Source of the DNA: Trichuris trichiura
Lineage: Eukaryota > Nematoda > Enoplea > Trichinellida > Trichuridae
Direction: 5' to 3'
Assembly (NCBI GenBank): GCA_037903355.1
Contig: JBAJFE010000023.1
Location: forward strand, 744,001-808,000
Length of the DNA: 64,000 bases
In this document: one piece after another, positions 1 to 10,854 of the stretch
Layout of the letters: each line of letters starts with the position of its first letter
How positions within the stretch are numbered: the stretch's first letter is position 1
Position numbers and translations under genes: made by a program
Notes under the pieces: model-generated
The model's database searches: none
The model's input: the letters and a program-made list of their open reading frames with translations, nothing else
What the model was told of the DNA's origin: nothing

Positions 1-466
1 ACAGTAGTTTATGTTTTTCTTTTCTTTTTCTTTCCTTCGCGATAGGCCTTTTTAAACTTGTTTTAAAAAAACCAATGTGATTGAACCCGTTTTCTTAAAC
101 AACTTTTATTTATATAAACGTAGACTGCAGAAATTTCGGGTCTGCCCGCGTGACCTGTCGTCAGGACAATAGTTGCACGTCACTCCATCAGACCAACTTC
201 GGCAAGGGACGCAGCTGTCAGCTTTTTCTTGAGCCTTCGAGCCTCAACCTTAACTTAGCTGTCACCCAGGAGATCCCAACCGACCTGCCGCCGCGACAGG
301 GAGATAAACCAGCAAAAATCTTTGATTTTGGTCGACTGCGCAACTGCTTCCTTTAATCATTAAGTTACAAGTGCCCGCTAGCTTGCTAAGTCTTGCTAAG
401 CAATCCTTTACATATTTTAGAATAGCAGAAGAAAAAATTAAAAAAGTAACATTGAACTGTTTGTTT
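1..466. other. intergenic, no gene recognised
   Basis: AT-rich sequence with poly-T runs. A 68-codon open frame from a GTG codon at 150 has no recognisable motif and no splice context, so it is not called. Confidence 0.5.
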
Positions 467-502
467 TTTACGGAGTCTATGTCCCGTTAAAGTTATTCTC
501 CG

Positions 503-534
503 GAGCTTTCAAGCCACTCATGACCAGTCTTCAG
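503..534 (-). ncRNA. hammerhead ribozyme-like motif (left arm)
   Basis: On the minus strand: CTGAAGA core, a short stem II, then GAAAGCT followed by C at the predicted cleavage position. This is the type I core layout known from Penelope-like elements, with a palindromic AGCT as minimal helix III. Activity is inferred from sequence only. Confidence 0.5.
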
Positions 535-579
535 CGATCTTAAAATAAATTTCTATTATTTACATTTATTTTAAAACCG

Positions 580-611
580 CTGAAGACAGGTCACGAGTGG
601 CCCGAAAGTTC
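580..611 (+). ncRNA. hammerhead ribozyme-like motif (right arm)
   Basis: CTGAAGA at 580-586, stem II GGTC/GGCC with a six-base loop, GAAAGTT at 604-610, cleavage base C611. Helix I can form from CCG before the core and CGG after the cleavage site, with a second pairing TTTTAA/TTAAAA beyond an internal loop. Helix III is imperfect here (AGTT instead of AGCT), so activity may be lost. Confidence 0.55.
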
Positions 612-660
612 CGGAGAATTAAAAGTTTATTCTACCTTTAACGGGACATACACTCCGTAA

Positions 661-1076
661 AAGAGAAACAATTCAACACGAAAGCTTACAGTGCCGTACC
701 AAGAAGATACATTTTCAAAAAAGTAACATTTAAAAAATTCCCACTTACCACTGCTGTCAACGTTTTCTTAGCCAGAAACTTCACCATGCCAACATTCCAT
801 CTTTGATTCCTTGTAACAACAACAATCATCGGCTGGTGCGTTGATAAACAACGCTTAAACTAACAGAAAACGTCATTCGTGCCGCCAACAGCTTAAAAAC
901 TTCCCTAAAAAAATTGTTGTTGACGAATAAAAGAAGGCATAGCCGATTAAGGCATAATAATGTATTGCTATCGTTTACGCTGCTTCGGACGAAGAGAGGT
1001 CAGCGTATAAGTATGCAAATTAATCTACAGAGAGCGCGAACTTTTTCAGACGCGACTAGTCAAGCGCAAGCATATT
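661..1076. other. PLE-tail remnant and 5' flank of the PLD gene
   Basis: Positions 679-720 repeat the flank found next to other PLE foldbacks in the window. The remainder up to the PLD start codon has no recognisable core promoter. Confidence 0.45.
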
Positions 1077-3654
1077 ATGGGCGAAGGAAAGATGCATCCA
1101 AAGAAGGAAAGAACCATATTGTTTCGCTTGAAGAGTTTTACGGACGACAAACTGACAACTACGACAACAGCGGTGTTCGGCGGGGCGACCATTGGGTTGG
1201 CCATTTTGCTGACATTGCTGATCGGTCACAACGGGGCAAACATCCGTCATTGGCCGTTGTTGGGTGAGATGAACTATTTGAACCGTTCGCTCGCCGTTAC
1301 CGACTCCATCCAGGCGAAGAGTACGAACGTTGACGCTTACTCCTGCAGACTAACATGCAGGTAAGCAGTTGAACGAAAGTCAAAAAAGCAAACGATCATC
1401 TTGCCTGCACAACGCCTTTTGTGGACGTTGAAACGCTCTTTGAAGAGGATATCTTCAAGGAAGGAGGAGAATGGAAAGAGTTGGTAAACTCCGGCCATTC
1501 GCGTATCCCTGTTAGCAAAATATCCCGTGTTTGCTCGTAAAGCCCCGAATGCCAATTACAGCGAGCATACTTTTACGCAGGTTGAACCAGAAAAGGTTGT
1601 GATGCCGCGCTGGTCGTTACTATTTATTTGCTGCAGAAGGTTACAAGGGAAAATTTCAATAAACTCTGCCAACATTTCAGCATTGAAATCGTCGAAAGTA
1701 TTCCAGAAAATATTACCTTCGATACGGACAACCTGCCTACGTCTACTTACTCCGCCTGGAGTCGCTTGATTTCTTTGGCCGAAAAGAGCATCTATATTGC
1801 AGCGTACAAGTCGAGCCTTCGGGGTAAGCATGTGCTTGGCCAACCTGTCCCAAGCACTGCTATGGTGAGTGACCGGCGGCAAACCCTTTTCCCGCCATCT
1901 GTTTACCAACACGTCAGGGCGAACGGATATTCGAACAACTGCTCAAAGCCGGAACGGAAAAGGACATCACCATTCAGATGGTGGAAAATTATCGCGGCAA
2001 AGATCCGGGTGACAACGCGGACGGTTTCAGTCTCGAATCGAGAGGTAAAGCAATCTAAAAGCTTTAAAGGGAAACACATTCCACCAACGTTTATGGGATT
2101 TGCTTTTTTGGACTTAAAGAAAATCTCCTGCGCAGTCTTTTATTCAATTTAAATTTTTCCCGCCTTAAGCGAGTACGCAATTACCTACTCATCAGCTAAA
2201 TACAGCATTCAGCTTCAAGTTAATAGAGAATACAATGCTAATCAATCGAATAAACATATATATATATATATATACTTTTTTTAAAAATGAATAGAATATT
2301 AAGCTGCTATTTTTGCTTTTGCGAATCGCGTACGCTCGTTACTTAAGGAGCACTGGAAAGACGACTTCTGCATTTGACCAATGAATACGGCGAAGGCGCT
2401 ATGCATTCAAAATTCATTATTGTCGACAACAAGCATTTCTATCTTGGCTCAGCAAACCTCGATTGGCGCTCCTTGAATCAAGTACGTTACCAGTCGTCGT
2501 GTAGGACATACAATGCGTAAAATATTTGACAGAAAATGGAATTGGGAGTATTTGTACTCAATTGTCCATGTTTGGCAAACGATTTGAGAAATATCTTCTT
2601 GTCCTATTGGAATCTGGCAACGCCGCAAAACGATTCGCGGCGGTCTAACTGTATAAGCGATAGAACCATTCCGTCGACGACCATAAATAGCGCCCATCCT
2701 GTTGTCCTGTCCTACTATGGAGCGGAGACAAAAATCTTTCTAGCGGTACGTATGCTTTTGTAGCCAAACCATTTGAAAGAGTTGAAAATTAATTTTTCTT
2801 TTGGCCAGACGTCGCCTCGCAATCTTCACGAGCACGGAAGGACGTGGGACCTTGAAGCCATCACTTCGGCTATACACGCGGCAAAACATTACATCTACAT
2901 TCACGTAATGGACTTCATACCAATGATAGTTTACCAAAAAAGGAAAAGGTAAGCAGCGTACAATTGCGAAAGCTTTGTTTTCCCGCCTTTTTTGCAGCTA
3001 TTGGCCAGTGATTGATAACGCCTTAAGAAAGGCGGTTGTAGAACGCGGAGTTGAAGTGAAAATTCTGGCTGCCGCTCTGCACTTCGTCAAGGAAAACTTG
3101 CACTTCATGCAGTCTCTGCAAACGCTGGCAAACTGCGCCGAAAATGGTACTATCGAAATTGTAGGCGCGCCATTCAATTATCCATCCACAGCTCGATTGA
3201 TTGTCTTTGCTCTTTTACGCAGAAAATATTCAAAGTACCGTCCGTTACGGACTTCCACAGAAAAATTGCGCGCGACAGAAGAACGCACAATAAATTTATG
3301 CTCACCGAAGACACTGTCATAATTGGTACGTCTGCTTATTGTTATTGCTACTATTTTTATGTAAAAAACAATGAACATATAATAAATAGAAGCAGAGTCT
3401 ACCAACCTTTAGCGTACATTGCAGGGACGTCCAACTGGTCAGGCGACTATTTCACAACAACAACAGGCATCGCTTTGGTTGCGCAGCAAAAACAAGAATG
3501 GAGACCGTTGGTCGACCATATGCGTCAAATATTCCTGCGAAACTGGCGCAGCCCATATGCGCACACGTTGAACACTTACATTAAGCTGTGCTTACAGGGC
3601 TCGAGAAACGACAACGTCTGCGAAGTGGAAAAGAGCCACAGCGCGCTACATTAG
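1077..3654 (+). CDS. PLD3: PLD3/PLD4-type phospholipase D family protein
   Basis: Nine exons, phase-consistent: 1077-1360, 1681-1864, 1918-2044, 2348-2481, 2533-2745, 2809-2948, 2998-3160, 3223-3325, 3425-3654. They give 525 codons plus stop; human PLD3 is 490 residues. A hydrophobic segment near residues 33-51 after a basic N-terminus predicts a type II membrane anchor. The first catalytic motif is H218-x-K220-x4-D225, followed by [12 protein letters not shown]. The second is H437-x-K439-x4-E444, followed by [10 protein letters not shown]; Glu in place of Asp is the PLD3/4 signature. Family members are endolysosomal 5' exonucleases of single-stranded nucleic acid or lipid-active enzymes; which applies here is not shown. 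The start at 1077 precedes the anchor; an in-frame ATG at 1092 is an alternative. The first intron (320 bp) is the least certain junction. Confidence 0.93.
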
Positions 3655-3797
3655 AGACCCTTCCGCAGCTTTCGTCACCAAAGGGAGAGGAACAGTACGC
3701 AAGCTTGCCAACCAATTTCCAGCTTTTTCATCTTCCGTTAAACTTCCGTTTTATTGGAGAGTCATTAGATTGTCGCTTCGCTGTTGTAGGATTCGTG

Positions 3798-3803
3798 AAT
3801 AAA
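3798..3803 (+). terminator. polyadenylation signal of the PLD gene
   Basis: AATAAA about 145 bp after the PLD stop codon, followed by an AT-rich stretch. Confidence 0.6.
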
Positions 3804-4114
3804 ATTTTAAAAATTTGAAAAAACGCAGCCGCCGCACGTCATTTCCACCTGAAACTTGCACATCGCTTATAAAAGCTACAAAAACCCTCGAACGAATAAA
3901 TGCCTCATAACTGTTAATGGAGATGAGCTTATCAAAATGATAATTGAAAAGACAAGTTCGAAAAGCACTCTGTATACTGCTACTACTGGTACATTCTTTC
4001 TAAAAGATAAATGAATTAAAAAGTATATATAATGGATAGTGCAGCAAATCGCCAATTGAAAGGCAAAATTTATTTAGAAATTTAGTTTCAGTCTAAACCG
4101 CAATTATTAAATAC
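3804..4114. other. intergenic, nothing recognised
   Basis: AT-rich; no ORF or repeat is recognised until the duplicated element begins near 4115. Confidence 0.5.
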
Positions 4115-4860
4115 CGAAATAGGCACCTGAGTTTACTTAAAGCTTACCTGAAAATCATTTACGCTATCAGCACCAACTGTAAAACATTTAGTCATTAGTG
4201 GCTAACGGATTGGAGCGATTCAGTTGTGCATGTGTCGCTCACTGCACCGGTGAGCGACACATGCACCTGCGCACATTGCTTACTTGCAAAGTACTACTCA
4301 ACAACGTCATTCTCCCAACAGCAACAGTAAGTCTCATTGGAAAGAACACTTTAACTGTTCGACAAATTATAGATGCCACGAAACGATGACGAAAAGTAAA
4401 AATTAACCAATGGCCAGTAAAATCCCCGAAAAGAAGCAACAATAAGACCACCCAGCAGGACGGCAATAAACGCACATTATAAGAAACTTTCAAAAAGAAC
4501 ACCTATGGACAAGCAATGATTGATATGTTTAAAAAATTTGCCAATGCAATCAATTCAAAGCATCCAAAACATTTCAAGCGAGCAAAGAAAAATTCAAGCA
4601 AGCCAATGCTTACAATAAACATATATACATATATTTTTGGTGATAATATGCGCAACCTCAACCAGCAGTGAATTAAACTGAGGAAAGTAAACATCGCCTC
4701 AATTCCAGAAAAAAAGCGCGGCAAAATGGTGCGCAACGTAAGTTGGCTGTAAAACATAACTGAAAAGCTGAAATCGATAGACCTAATTTAGCATACGTAG
4801 ACGCGACAGCATTAAATTAGTTCGACTATAAAATTGAACAAATCATAGAAATGTGAATGC
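4115..4860. repeat. dispersed repeat, copy A, with strong hairpin
   Basis: Closely matches 10855-11640 in the same orientation, with scattered substitutions and small indels over about 700 bp. It contains a perfect hairpin: 17-bp arms 4226-4242 and 4250-4266 around a 7-nt loop (arm GTGCATGTGTCGCTCAC). Both copies keep an 87-codon minus-strand frame (4239-4502 here), but it opens with GTG, not ATG. The element ends are not defined, so the class is unknown. Confidence 0.75.
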
Positions 4861-6547
4861 GCATACGGCAGTTCATTCAACTTTTCGCAAAGGCAGCTTC
4901 AAGCTGCCGCGCAATTCTCAACGATTGAAATCTATCAGTTTCCTACGTATCAATCGATCCCTACTACTCAGTGAGGCTTTGTTTGCAATGGAAGAGACGA
5001 GCTTAAGCGGGAAAAAGGTTTCCTTCGCTCACGAACATAATTTTAGACCGCAAAGAAGCGAAACGAGGATTATTAGGAACGAATAGAAAAATTAGAAGGA
5101 ATAACAATAATAAATACGCGAAAAAATGTAGCAGAGCTAAAACATTCAACGCATATTCTCATATAAGAACACTTCCGAACTTTGCTGGCTCTTACAAGTG
5201 ACGATTACTCGAGGAGACGTAAATGGAACGAAATATCTCACGCCGCGGACACTTGCAACTAAGTTGCACTGAAATTACGTCGAAACATAGTCGAAAAAAT
5301 AGGGAAGCATAAACTCTTACAAAAATTTTATACAATTTATCGTTATTTTATTATTTTACTTATCTTGTACTTGATTTCACTAAGACCATTACTGTATTTT
5401 CCCAGACTTCTAATTTACTTACAAATTCGTTTACTTATCCCTCCTGTTATATTATCTTATGCTATCTGTGCTCCTACTAATCATCTCGTTCTGCTTTTTG
5501 GGCGATTTAAAATTATTAATACTTTCTTGATAAAAAAAGTTCTTCCCGCTCCACTTCGCTTTGCTTAGACTTAAGGAGTTCTGAGTTAAGCTTCTATTAC
5601 TTGAAGATGGATTGCAGTTGGTCCGCTCGGTAAAAGAGTGGAAAAAATGAAAGGATGTGAACGGTAGTAAAGGAGTCTTTTTTTGCACGTATTAAGTAAC
5701 TCTTCTGTGAACCTGAAAATCTTTAATGTAGGCAGGAGAAACTTTAAACTCGCTTTAAGCGTTGCGGCAGAGCGAAACGCAATGGATCAGAAGAGCGTGC
5801 GCCGTTCACCTGAGCGGTGAGCGGCGCTCTTATCTCCCTATATATTGATTACGACTGAAGCGGGTGTTTTCCATAACCAACAATAACTGACAGTAAGTGA
5901 TGGTAAAGCTCACTAATTGGACTGACGTAAATATTGCAGGTGGAGCAGCATTGCAGTATTGGAATAAAAGCCGCGAATGCCCAACCAGCTGATCACCGAG
6001 TACATCAATGCCAACTTACGAAACTCGAACTTTCGGCCGATAACAATGACCAGAGAAGTTCAAAGACAGAGTGAAAAATTTAAAGCCAACACCGTACACA
6101 GCCATCTTCGTCAATGAAGCGAGGAAACAAAGAAAAGCTCAAGCGTTCAAACGTGACCAACAATCTCTGTCCCCGCGACGAAAGCCTAAGCCAGGAACCT
6201 GTACAATTTTTCCATAATAACTCCTTTTGAAGGCAATCACTCGCCAATAACCCAACGAGAACGAAACAGATTTCCAAAATAACGCAACAAAGAAAAACTG
6301 AAAGCCAAACAAACATAACTTAATTAGTACAAAATTATTGATTTGCGTGCCCATTATCAACTACTTTCTAATTTAACAATTCAGTGACGTATCGTTGTGC
6401 CTATAAGAAAACAAGAATGCTTTTTTTAAATTGAATAAAGAACGTTCCACCTTTTTGTCAAATGGTTGGCATACAACGCAATACAACGACTATGTTGACA
6501 TTCAACAACACTTAGACAAGCTGAAGAATATGCCAACTATTGTTACT
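4861..6547. other. intergenic; one imperfect hairpin, no gene recognised
   Basis: No convincing coding sequence. An imperfect hairpin at about 5788-5830 (arms AAGAGCG.. and ..CGCTCTT) resembles the hairpin in the 4.1-kb repeat in its GAGCGG/GTGAGC composition. Confidence 0.45.
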
Positions 6548-6605
6548 CATGGTTGTAAGGTCTTCTACGGCTTCTCCCGTTTTTCGTTGGGCTGTTATCT
6601 GTAAT

Positions 6606-6732
6606 TTTGAAAATGCGATGTTTTGGTACGGGACTGTATGTTTTCATAGTTCAGCGACTTTAATACTTTCTTCTTTTTCTTTTTTTGTGCTTACCAACGG
6701 GACACAGCTACCGTATTAAAGTCGCTGAACTA
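6606..6732. mobile_element. nested insertion with 13-bp target duplication
   Basis: The 13-mer TGTTATCTGTAAT occurs at 6593-6605 and again at 6733-6745, flanking 127 bp that is absent from the right terminal repeat of the host PLE. The insert contains a 22-bp inverted pair (6645-6666 and 6713-6734, the last two bases overlapping the duplication) and, reversed, the GGTACGGGA..ATGTTTTC tail of the foldback family seen at 0.7 and 48.0 kb. I infer insertion of a non-autonomous PLE fragment into an older PLE. Confidence 0.7.
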
Positions 6733-6834
6733 TGTTATCTGTAATTAAACTAAACAACTGCTCTACCAACGGATGGATGAGCCGTTATTAAGAAAATGTA
6801 CAGATATCAACGCACTCAACTTTTTTAACGTTCA

Positions 6835-6866
6835 AAGCTTTCGGAACGCTCTAGTTCCGTCGTCAG
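6835..6866 (-). ncRNA. hammerhead ribozyme-like motif, left PLE terminus
   Basis: Minus strand: CTGACGA, stem II GGAAC/GTTCC with a six-base loop, GAAAGCT, then T at the cleavage position. It is the mirror copy of the motif at 8901-8932. TCA before the core can pair with TGA after the cleavage site as helix I. Confidence 0.65.
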
Positions 6867-6913
6867 TGAGGTGGTGGAGGAGTTGTTATTCTCCGAATGG
6901 TATATAGGCACAC

Positions 6914-8826
6914 GTGACAATCGTCGATCGCCCATCGTCAACACCTAATCTATCCCACGAGGAGCAACGGGTCATAAAACAACTAAGCTCGCGAAAAGAC
7001 ATAATAATCAGCAAAGCAGATAAAGGTAACGTTGTGATTCACCTTAACAGAAATGACTATATACAGAAAATAAACATCCTCTTAGACAGTACAATATACC
7101 ACCCCAGACACGTGTAGAATTGAGGGCTTTATTGGAGGCTTTCGCGAGTGAAAAAAACGACCAACAGCTCGCCTACATAAGTAATTACATTTTCTTCTTA
7201 AACAATGTTAAATGCCCTGAACTATACGGACTCCCCAAGATCCACAAGGAAGGTATTCCGCTAAGACCAGTCGTTTCCAGCGTCAATAGTGTAACATCAA
7301 AGCTGTGCACTTATCTAAAAGACATTCTTCAACCGTAAACGGGTAAACGCAAATTCCGTGTCAAAAACTGCAAAGACTTCTGCACGGCGTTAAATCCAAT
7401 TACATTAACACCGAACAGCATTATGGTAAGTTATGATGTCAAAGACTTTTTCACGAGTATTCCCATAAACTACACAATTGACCTCTTAGAGAAACTTTTA
7501 AAACGTGACACCACGAGACCCCTAAAAACCAAACTAAACCTTTTTCACATAACAAAACTGATTGCCTTTTGCATGAAACAAGGGAATTACTTCAGATTCC
7601 AAGACAGGTTCTTCTTACAAACAGATGGTGCTCCTATGGGCAGTCCCCTTAACCCCATTCTAGCCGAAATCTTCATGGAACACTTCGAAGAAAAGGCCTT
7701 CGCTAGCATAGGTTCTGACAACGCGCCTATCTTTTTCAAACGTTGCGTAGACGACATTTTTGCCATTACCACCGCGGGCAAGGAGGGGACTTTCCTAAGC
7801 CACTTAAACAGTATCTTTCCCAATAATATACGGTTAACGATGGAAACAGAAGTAAATAACAAACTTCCTTTTTTTGACGTACTAGTGATAAAACAGGGCA
7901 ACCAAATAAGGACCTCCGTTTACAGAAAACCAACCCATTCCAACAGGTATCTGCATTTCTCTTCCCACCATCCTTTATCAGTCAAACGAGGTATTGTAAA
8001 AGGGAATGGTTGATCGGGCCCTAGCAATCTGTGACCCCGCATTTCTTCCTGCTGAATTAAAATACATCCTCCAAACTTTCACAGACAATGGGTACCCACA
8101 CTCTCTGGTTAAACACATCATCGCCGAATGCAGATGGCACTCAAATCCTTCCCCTAATGACGAAATAATAACCTCAATAACACTGATAATACTAATACCA
8201 TTGCGAATAATAACATTGACAACACTGGAATCACGAATAGTCGCCCCATTTTGTTTATCCCCTATTACAACGGCATCGGGGAACGAATCCTACGATTAAA
8301 CCGTTCCCTAGATTTTAAGGTTCGATTTACGACATCCAACAGTTTACGTTCAATGGTGAGGAGCGACAAGATCATAGTTCCCTTTGATAGGAGACCTGAC
8401 GTCGTCTATGAGATAAGATGCGGTTGCAACGCCTCCTACATAGGAGAAACGGGCAACACTTTATTTCACAGGTACGGCCAACACATGACCAACGTCGGCC
8501 GATACAAAGAGGCGATGCGAAGACTGACCGAACCCGATGGAGCAAACACAAATAATCCACGACGAGGCCGACCACAGAAGCTCAAACCAGAGAAGATTAT
8601 ACAAGAGACGATCAAAGCGTCGGTGGTCGTCGAGCATTCCTCTCAATGCTCTCTCGACCTACAACCCCGCATTATTTGTCGCGAGAGCCACTTTCATCGC
8701 CGCCGGGTTAAGGAAGCTCTTTACATCCGCCATAACCCTACGATCAACCGTGACATAGGACTAGAGATTAGCACAGCTTGGGAGCCACTTATAAGTAAAA
8801 CCAAGTGTTGCTCACTGCCGCGCTGA
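6914..8826 (+). pseudogene. Penelope-like reverse transcriptase and GIY-YIG endonuclease, broken
   Basis: Conserved blocks fall in several frames: an N-terminal block with KADKGNVV (6914-7117); a block with YGLPKIHK (7120-7338), ending in a TAA beyond which the same frame continues; the RT core with DGAPMGSPL and CVDDIFAI (7423-8013); a spacer (8006-8299); and a GIY-YIG block with YIGET (8251-8826), ending like other PLE endonucleases in a region with HNPTIN. At least one nonsense codon and several frameshifts separate them. The RT catalytic box reads CVDD where family members normally have YVDD. No ATG-initiated full-length protein can be made, so the copy is a relic. Confidence 0.88.
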
Positions 8827-8900
8827 CCTCGCCCCAATTTCTATTGTCACATGTGCCTATATAATACCATTCGGAGAATAACAACTCCTCCACCACCTCA

Positions 8901-8932
8901 CTGACGACGGAACTAGAGCGTTCCGAAAGCTT
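8901..8932 (+). ncRNA. hammerhead ribozyme-like motif, right PLE terminus
   Basis: CTGACGA at 8901-8907; stem II GGAAC (8909-8913) with GTTCC (8920-8924); GAAAGCT at 8925-8931; predicted cleavage after T8932. Helix I is available from TCA just before the core and TGA just after the cleavage site. There is one unpaired base between the core and stem II, seen in every copy in the window. Confidence 0.7.
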
Positions 8933-9119
8933 TGAACATTAAAAAGTTGAGTGCGTTGATATCTGTACTTTTTCTTAATAACGGCCCATCCATCCGTTGG
9001 TAGAGCAGTTGTTTTAGTTTAATTACAGATAACAGCACAACGAAAAACGGGAAAAGCCGTAGAAGACCTTACAACCATGAAAATACAGCCCGTTACAAAA
9101 CACCCCGTTTTCAAGAACT

Positions 9120-9900
9120 ATTGTTAGTCAATTATTCCATCAATATAAGTGGGACGCGTAGAGCAGATGGAATAAAGCTCGGATGAAATTAATGAATATA
9201 AGAGCTGTTCAAATTTTTAAGGGAAAGCAGCCTCAACATAATACGCATCGGCCATACACTGTGCAGGCAAGTCTTTCCGAACGAAAAGTTTAAATGCTGC
9301 ATAGCAAAACAACAACATTTCGGGATTGTTTTAATTGCATGCTATTTGCAAAATTCGAAGATCCAAGACAATGACGCTTATAGTCTGCATAAATAAATTA
9401 TTTCAATCGATCAACCTGCAAAGCCTATCAAAAATGCTTTGTTCATCACGGCACAGCGTAGGCGGTAACTTCTTCAGCTGTAATAACGAGTGGACGGCTT
9501 AAACAAAATTTACATTCACCCTACAGACCAATCGCTGACGTTTCGGCATTAACTAGCCACTTCGCATTAATTCGCAAGCCACACTATGGCGGTAGGCTTC
9601 GATTCTTGATAGGTTATTGCAGCAAAAACGAGTTCCCCCAACCGGTCAAGACGACGGGACATCCCGCCTTGTACAAAAAAATCATTCATCTCGCGCTCGC
9701 CTCTCTAGCTGACGGGAGAATTTAAAGTAACAAAACGCACAAGGAATGATTCTCAAGTACAATCAAATCGAAAACATTTTACCTGCCACCAATTCATTGC
9801 TGCTGTCCCGTAAAAATTGGATTCGCAGTAACGGACACTCAAGTTTGTAATGGCAAAGCCAGTATGCTTGTTTAATGAAGCGGAATCACGAAAATGAATG
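9120..9900. other. intergenic, no gene recognised
   Basis: No ORF with recognisable content on either strand and no clear repeat structure. Confidence 0.45.
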
Positions 9901-9903
9901 TTA

Positions 9904-10045
9904 GAGCTTTCGGGATCTCCGGACCTCATCTTCAGAAAAAGATAATAGTTGAAAATTGAGGTTTACTGCCTGTCATCTAGCGAGCGAAAACCCGCGGGAA
10001 GAACCGTACTTCGCTGAGGATGAGACCTGGGAATCCCGAAAGCTT
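9904..10045. repeat. PLE-related foldback with two hammerhead-like cores
   Basis: Left end: minus-strand GAAAGCT (9905-9911) to CTGAAGA (9929-9935). Right end: plus-strand CTGAGGA (10014-10020) to GAAAGCT (10038-10044). The arms are a divergent inverted pair. On the right, TCG before the core pairs with TGA after it (one wobble); on the left, helix I is degraded. This is the same head-to-head layout as at 467-660. Confidence 0.6.
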
Positions 10046-10854
10046 TGATGTTCATGTACCGTTTCATAATTCGACTTCATTAAACGCGATCGCCCTTATT
10101 CGAAAAATTCGTATATGTGGAAGACTAAAATGCTGACTATTGGAGAAGACAATAAAATCATATCGATCAGTTTATCCCTTTACGTACGTGAAAATCATTA
10201 CAGTACTATGCAAAAATTTAAAACTCATCAGTTTACAAAGATAAAGCGCATTTTAATAAAGGAGAAGAGCCCACGTCGCAATAAATAGCTACTCAACAAT
10301 TCTGGCTTATTCAATTCAATCAGCAACTAGCAAGAGAGCGAACTGACTGCAGTTTCTCCAACTACTTGCCCATCACCGTCCATTGGTTTACTTTGTGCTG
10401 TCATGTTTTGTTCTAGTATGCTAATGCTTAGGCTTAGGCTTAGGTATTAAGTGGGATGCCGACAGATCTTTTTCAGAAGAAAGGTATTGGACTCGCCAGA
10501 CTTTTCCGTTTATTTGTCAGTTAGGCCACCGCTGCCTATTGAGTCAATTTACGCTAGTATCTTTTGCCCTGAAAGTCAGGCTTAAACTTAACCGTAGGTT
10601 TATGATACTAGTTATTCACTCAGATAATTACGTAATTATTAAAATCTGCGCCAAAGCCTACGCAAAAGCATATCAGAGCAAAAGACAAACCGCGCAAACT
10701 GAATCAGTGCGCAGTGATTGGCAGATAATGAGAAACGTCAGAAAGGATTCGGTCAATCGTTTGCCTATCATCGCAACAGAATTAAGATCAACAAGAAGCA
10801 GAGAAACTACCATTCTGTCATGTAGACAGAGACAATTGAGAACTATTTTAATAT
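10046..10854. other. intergenic with a short TTAGGC run
   Basis: Three consecutive TTAGG(C/T) hexamers at about 10428-10445 match the nematode telomere repeat unit. A 133-codon open frame at 10539-10940 has no recognisable motif and runs into the repeat copy; it is not called. Confidence 0.5.

Larger units (their letters stand above)
467..660. repeat. PLE-derived foldback element with two inverted hammerhead cores
   Basis: The two halves are imperfect inverted copies: the left arm (about 467-534) has tracts matching ACGGAG, CCCGTTAA and CTCCGGAGCTTTC, and the right arm (about 575-660) carries their reverse complements. The arms meet around an AT-rich centre at 538-574. No coding sequence lies between them. 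The arm sequence matches the foldback at 47.7-48.1 kb, and the following 679-720 matches that element's flank (GCCGTACCAAGAA). I infer a non-autonomous derivative of the Penelope-like elements in this window, reduced to its two inverted termini. Confidence 0.75.
6548..9079 (+). mobile_element. Penelope-like element with inverted terminal repeats
   Basis: The outer ends match as inverted repeats: 6548-6605 plus 6733-6910 on the left against about 8865-9079 on the right, running from CATGGTTGTAAGG inward to the CTCCACCACCTCACTGACG region. Between them lie broken reverse-transcriptase and GIY-YIG endonuclease frames on the plus strand. Penelope-like elements commonly carry long terminal repeats in direct or inverted orientation, and many carry hammerhead ribozymes; both arms here contain the core. 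The left arm is interrupted by a later 127-bp insertion. A shared tail follows the right arm (about 9080-9120). The element is decayed. Confidence 0.9.

Noticed and set aside
4239..4502. 87-codon minus-strand frame conserved in both copies of the 4.1/10.9-kb repeat
   Set aside because: It begins with GTG, has no domain, and its conservation can be explained by the similarity of the two repeat copies.
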